From the NCBI RefSeq assembly GCF_011734195.1, contig NZ_JAANTH010000002.1, forward strand, positions 744,001 to 808,000: DNA of 64,000 nucleotides. Reading direction: 5' to 3'. The position numbers and the translations under genes were made by a program. The notes beneath the pieces are model-generated. The model saw nothing but the letters and a program-made list of their open reading frames with translations. It ran no database searches and was not told the origin of the DNA. The stretch comes from Halobacterium sp. R2-5 (lineage in GTDB: Archaea > Halobacteriota > Halobacteria > Halobacteriales > Halobacteriaceae). Shown here piece after piece: positions 61,052 to 64,000 of this stretch. Within the stretch, counting starts at the first letter, position 1. Each line of letters opens with the position of its first letter.

Positions 61052-61632
61052 CCTCGGTCGTCCGCTCGCTGCTGGCGGCAGCCGGCGTCGCGGCCGTCGC
61101 TCTCGCGGTCGCGCTGGTCCTCGGGCTCGCGCCGGCGTCGCTGGCGGACGCGGCGAACGGCGTGAACGCGACGCTCGCGACGGGTGTCGTCGGCGCCGCC
61201 CTCGTCGGGTACGCGCTCCGGCGGCGCCGGCAGACAGAGCCGGCAGCGGAGCCGCGAGCGCTCGCGGACGCGGGCGGCGGCCCGACCGCGGCCGACCCCG
61301 GGCAGCCGATAGACGGCGCGCTCGACAGGGTCGCGGACGAGGACGTCGCGCTCACCGGCGAGCTGCGGACGCGAGTCCGCGAGCGCGCCAGGGAGACGGC
61401 CGTTCGCGCGGTCGCGCGGAAGCGCGGCGTCGAGGACGCAGCCGCGGCGGTCGCGGCCGGCGAGTGGACCGACGACCGGGTCGCCGCGGCGTTCCTCGGC
61501 GACGAGCGCGCGCCCCGATACCCGCTCCGCGAGCGCCTGCGCGGCTGGATTCACCCCGAACGTGCGTTCCAGCGGCGCGTCGAGCGCGCGGCGAACGCGG
61601 CCCACGAGCTCGCCACGGAGGGGTCGCGGTGA
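61048..61632 (+). CDS. Membrane protein of a transglutaminase/DUF58 cluster, 194 aa
   Basis: Two N-terminal hydrophobic helices (LLAAAGVAAVALAVALVLGLAP; NATLATGVVGAALVGYAL), then a soluble, charged helical domain (RTRVRERARETAVRAVARKRGVEDAAAAVAAGEW). It matches the haloarchaeal family seen between transglutaminase and DUF58 genes; the DUF number I associate with it (DUF7269) is from memory. The GTG start and its overlap of the upstream stop are firm. Confidence 0.8.
   Translation: MTSVVRSLLAAAGVAAVALAVALVLGLAPASLADAANGVNATLATGVVGAALVGYALRRRRQTEPAAEPRALADAGGGPTAADPGQPIDGALDRVADEDVALTGELRTRVRERARETAVRAVARKRGVEDAAAAVAAGEWTDDRVAAAFLGDERAPRYPLRERLRGWIHPERAFQRRVERAANAAHELATEGSR
61617..61631 (+). 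promoter_or_regulatory. Ribosome site and start overlap, gene 3 of the operon
   Basis: GGAGG (61617-61621), seven bases before GTG 61629, which overlaps TGA 61630-61632. Confidence 0.7.
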
Positions 61633-62987
61633 GCCAGTCGCGGTTCACGGGCGGGCTGCTCGCCGCGCTCGTGCTCGCCGGCGCGGGCGTCGCGAGCGGC
61701 CGGTCGGCGCTACTCGTCGCGGGCGTCGTCCCGCTCGTGTTCGTGCTGTACGGTGCGCTCTCGGTCCCGCGGCGCGGCGACGCGGTGCGCGTCACCCGGG
61801 AGCTCTCGACAGAGTCGCCGCTGCCCGGCGACAGGGTCGACGTCGAACTCACGGTGGAGAACGCGAGCGGCGGCGCGCTCCCGGACGTCCGCGTCGCCGA
61901 CGGCGTCCCCGAGGACCTGCGCGTGGTCGAAGGGACGCCGGACGCCGCGCTCGCGCTCCCGGAGGGCGGGTCGGCGACCGTCGAGTACACGGTGGTCGCG
62001 GACCGCGGCCAGTTCCCCTTCGACGAGCCGAGCGTGCGCGTCCGCGGCGCGAGCTCGACGAACGCCCGCACGGTCGACGCGCCCGCGGACGGCGACGCGG
62101 CCATCGACTGCCGGGTGAGCGTCGCCGACGTGCCGCTGCGCCGACAGACGACCGCGCACGCTGGAACGTTGCCGACGGACTCCGGCGGCCCCGGCATCGA
62201 GTTCCACTCGACCCGCGAGTACCAGCCTGGCGACCCCGCGAGCCGCATCAACTGGCGGCGCTACGCGAAGACCGGCGAGCTCTCCACGGTGAACTACCGC
62301 GAGCGACGCGCCGCCGCGGTCGTGCTCGCCGTGGACGCCCGCGAGGTCGCCCGCGCGACCGCGCACTCCGCCACGCCGTCGGGCGCGTCGCTGTCCGCGT
62401 ACGCCGCCGCGCGCGCCGTCGAGCCGCTGGAAACCGCCGGCCACCGCGTCGGTCTCGCGGTGTTCGGCATCGACGACCCCGTCACCGGCGGTGCGGACCC
62501 CGCGTGGGTGCCGCCCGGCACGGGCGACGCCCACCACGCCCGCGTCGCGACGGTCCTCGACGCCGCGGTCGAGCAGCGGGGCTGCGAGGGAGGCGGTGAA
62601 TCCGACGTGGAGTCGACGGCGGCGTCCGCTGCGCCGGAGGCCGCGGCCGACGGCGGGAAGTCGCTGGACGGCGAAGACGGCCGAATCGAACGATTCGCGA
62701 GGCGCGTCCCGCCGGGTACACAGGTCGTCGTCTGCTCGCCCGCGCTCGACGACTTCCCGGTGGCGCTCGCGCGCCGACTCGCTGCCGACGGCCACCGCCT
62801 CACGGCGGTCAGCCCGGACGTCACGGCGACGGACACGCCCGGCCGGACGCTCGCCGCGGCCGACCGCGCGCTCGCGCTCGCGGACCTCCGAGCGGCCGGG
62901 ACACGGGTCGTGGACTGGACGCCGGAGGAACCGCTCGCGAGCGCCGTCGCCCGCGCGACCACCACGGTTCGGGAGGGGCAGCGATGA
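61629..62987 (+). CDS. DUF58 protein with von Willebrand A-like fold
   Basis: A 452-residue protein with two N-terminal hydrophobic helices, an Ig-like region (LPGDRVDVELTVENASGGALPDVRV) and the DUF58 core. The signature is FHSTREYQPGDPASRINWRRYAKTGELSTVNYRE at about 195-228. In bacteria and archaea DUF58 proteins work with MoxR AAA ATPases; none is seen in the window, so it may lie beyond the edge. GTG overlaps the previous TGA. Confidence 0.9.
   Translation: MSQSRFTGGLLAALVLAGAGVASGRSALLVAGVVPLVFVLYGALSVPRRGDAVRVTRELSTESPLPGDRVDVELTVENASGGALPDVRVADGVPEDLRVVEGTPDAALALPEGGSATVEYTVVADRGQFPFDEPSVRVRGASSTNARTVDAPADGDAAIDCRVSVADVPLRRQTTAHAGTLPTDSGGPGIEFHSTREYQPGDPASRINWRRYAKTGELSTVNYRERRAAAVVLAVDAREVARATAHSATPSGASLSAYAAARAVEPLETAGHRVGLAVFGIDDPVTGGADPAWVPPGTGDAHHARVATVLDAAVEQRGCEGGGESDVESTAASAAPEAAADGGKSLDGEDGRIERFARRVPPGTQVVVCSPALDDFPVALARRLAADGHRLTAVSPDVTATDTPGRTLAAADRALALADLRAAGTRVVDWTPEEPLASAVARATTTVREGQR
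62972..62986 (+). promoter_or_regulatory. Ribosome site and start overlap, gene 4 of the operon
   Basis: GGAGG (62972-62976), seven bases before ATG 62984, which overlaps TGA 62985-62987. Confidence 0.7.
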
Positions 62988-64000
62988 GCGCCGCGACCGT
63001 CCGCCGGCCGACGCTCGTCGCGGGGCTCGCGATGGTCGCGGTTGTCGCGTTCGCGGTCAACGACGCGCGGGCGTCCTACGGCTCGCTGGCGTTCCTGGCG
63101 GCCGCCGGCGGCGGCGTGCTCGCGGTCGCGACCGGGCTGGCGTCCCGCGAGGAGCCGATAGCGGTGTTCGCGGCGTCCGTGCTCGCGCCCGCCGGCGGCG
63201 TCGCCGTCCTCGCCGCGGCCGGGCTCTCTGCCGCGGACTTCCCGCTGCTCGCGGACGTCCTCGACCCGGCCGTCGTCGTCGCCATCGCGGCCGCGGGGTT
63301 CGGCGCGACCGCGGCGTTCACGGGCGGGGTCGGCGGCGGTGCGATCGGCCGCGCGTTCTCCGTGGTGGTCGTGACGACCGTGCTCCCGTTCCTCGGCGCC
63401 GTCGTCGCCATCGTCGGACGCGTCCGGAGCGACGCGGGTATCCTCGGCGAACTCGGGGACGTCGCGGGCGCGCTCGTAGGCCTGGCCACCACGCCGACCG
63501 GCAGCGACGTCGACGTAGTCGTCTTCTTCGTGCTGGTCGCGGCGACGGCGCGCGCGCTCGCCGCAGGGGTCGAGGCCGCGCCGGTCGTCGAACTCGCACC
63601 GCGAGACGAGCGCGCGGCGGTGTCGCGGGCGACCCGGTACGCTGTCGTCGTCTGTCTGTCCGTCTGGCGGCTGTTCGCCCTGAGCTGGGCGGTCGTGTTC
63701 GTCGCGTACGCCGCCGGCATCGCGGACCGCGTCCTCTCGGGTGTTCCCGACGGCCTCGTCTCGCTGGTCGGGGCCGTCGCGTCGTCGGGCGCGGTGCGCA
63801 CGCTGCTGCTCGCCGCAATCGCCGTCTCCGTGCTCGTCGTCTCCGTGCTGTGGCTCGCACGGCTCGCGACCGGGGACCACCGCGAGAGCCTTCGCCGGGT
63901 CGCGCCGGCCGTCGGCGGCGGCGTGCTCGCCGTCGTCGTGGGCGTCGTGTTCGCGGAGCGCGTCGTCGCGGAAGCGCGGGCCGCGCTCCCTGAACAGGCG
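62984..64000 (+). CDS. Polytopic membrane protein, truncated by window edge
   Basis: At least 339 residues with about ten hydrophobic segments and no soluble domain so far. The frame is open to the end, so the C-terminus is missing from the window. It is the fourth coupled gene of the transglutaminase/DUF58 operon. Similar haloarchaeal proteins (I recall DUF7519) are in the same gene order. The function is unknown. Confidence 0.8.
   Translation, partial: MSAATVRRPTLVAGLAMVAVVAFAVNDARASYGSLAFLAAAGGGVLAVATGLASREEPIAVFAASVLAPAGGVAVLAAAGLSAADFPLLADVLDPAVVVAIAAAGFGATAAFTGGVGGGAIGRAFSVVVVTTVLPFLGAVVAIVGRVRSDAGILGELGDVAGALVGLATTPTGSDVDVVVFFVLVAATARALAAGVEAAPVVELAPRDERAAVSRATRYAVVVCLSVWRLFALSWAVVFVAYAAGIADRVLSGVPDGLVSLVGAVASSGAVRTLLLAAIAVSVLVVSVLWLARLATGDHRESLRRVAPAVGGGVLAVVVGVVFAERVVAEARAALPEQA

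Overview
The window is chromosomal DNA from a haloarchaeon (class Halobacteria). It is very G+C rich, its proteins are highly acidic, most genes sit on leaderless promoters with a TATA element about 25-30 nt before the start codon, and many families are haloarchaeal: halocyanins, TbsP-type regulator, bat-type HTH, COG1107 RecJ-like protein, DUF63, LrpA/TRASH regulators. The genus cannot be read from the sequence alone. I see no insertion sequence, CRISPR array or prophage. Gene density is high and no gene-free stretch exceeds 300 bases.

Layout. 0-14 kb: housekeeping genes, mostly on the minus strand (Elp3, RecJ-like protein, thymidine kinase, FMN reductase, Na/Ca antiporter, MutY, class III aminotransferase, MgtC/DUF4010 transporter) plus UspA, a halocyanin and an AI-2E family transporter. 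14-25 kb: PadR and XRE regulators, a DASS transporter, hydrolases, a glycosyltransferase, and the one-carbon enzymes FolD and GlyA. 25-30 kb: a CHAT-protease-like protein, the TbsP regulator and a YcaO enzyme on the plus strand. 30-33.6 kb: DUF63, Lrp, inositol-phosphatase family, truncated haemoglobin and tRNA-Leu(CAA).

33.6-51.3 kb is a denitrification region: quinol NO reductase, a two-domain multicopper oxidase with a tandem halocyanin, copper nitrite reductase NirK, two DUF2249 proteins, a NnrS/oxidase-like membrane protein, a bat-type HTH regulator, a tungstate-type binding lipoprotein, two radical SAM/SPASM enzymes with a small partner protein, and a 103-aa protein ending in a CGCGG motif typical of a radical-SAM-modified RiPP. 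SOD, a cysteine-synthase-like enzyme and an acyl-CoA dehydrogenase lie inside it. Nar (nitrate) and Nos (nitrous oxide) genes are not in the window, so what is visible runs from nitrite to N2O. Six genes in this region carry the same palindrome, CGAAC-GT-GTTCG or a one-base variant, ending 38-39 nt before the start codon. The NO reductase has a related site next to a TATA box. I read this as one anaerobic/NO-responsive regulon that includes the radical SAM target.

51.5-58.2 kb holds metal and redox functions: a heavy-metal P1B ATPase, TatA, a formate-dehydrogenase-type molybdoenzyme, MsrA, an HMA metallochaperone and an Lrp-TRASH metal sensor. These fit copper handling for NirK, halocyanin and the multicopper oxidase. 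From 58.5 kb to the window edge is a translationally coupled operon (transglutaminase, small membrane protein, DUF58 protein, membrane protein cut by the edge) in which each start codon overlaps the previous stop and has a GGAGG ribosome binding site.
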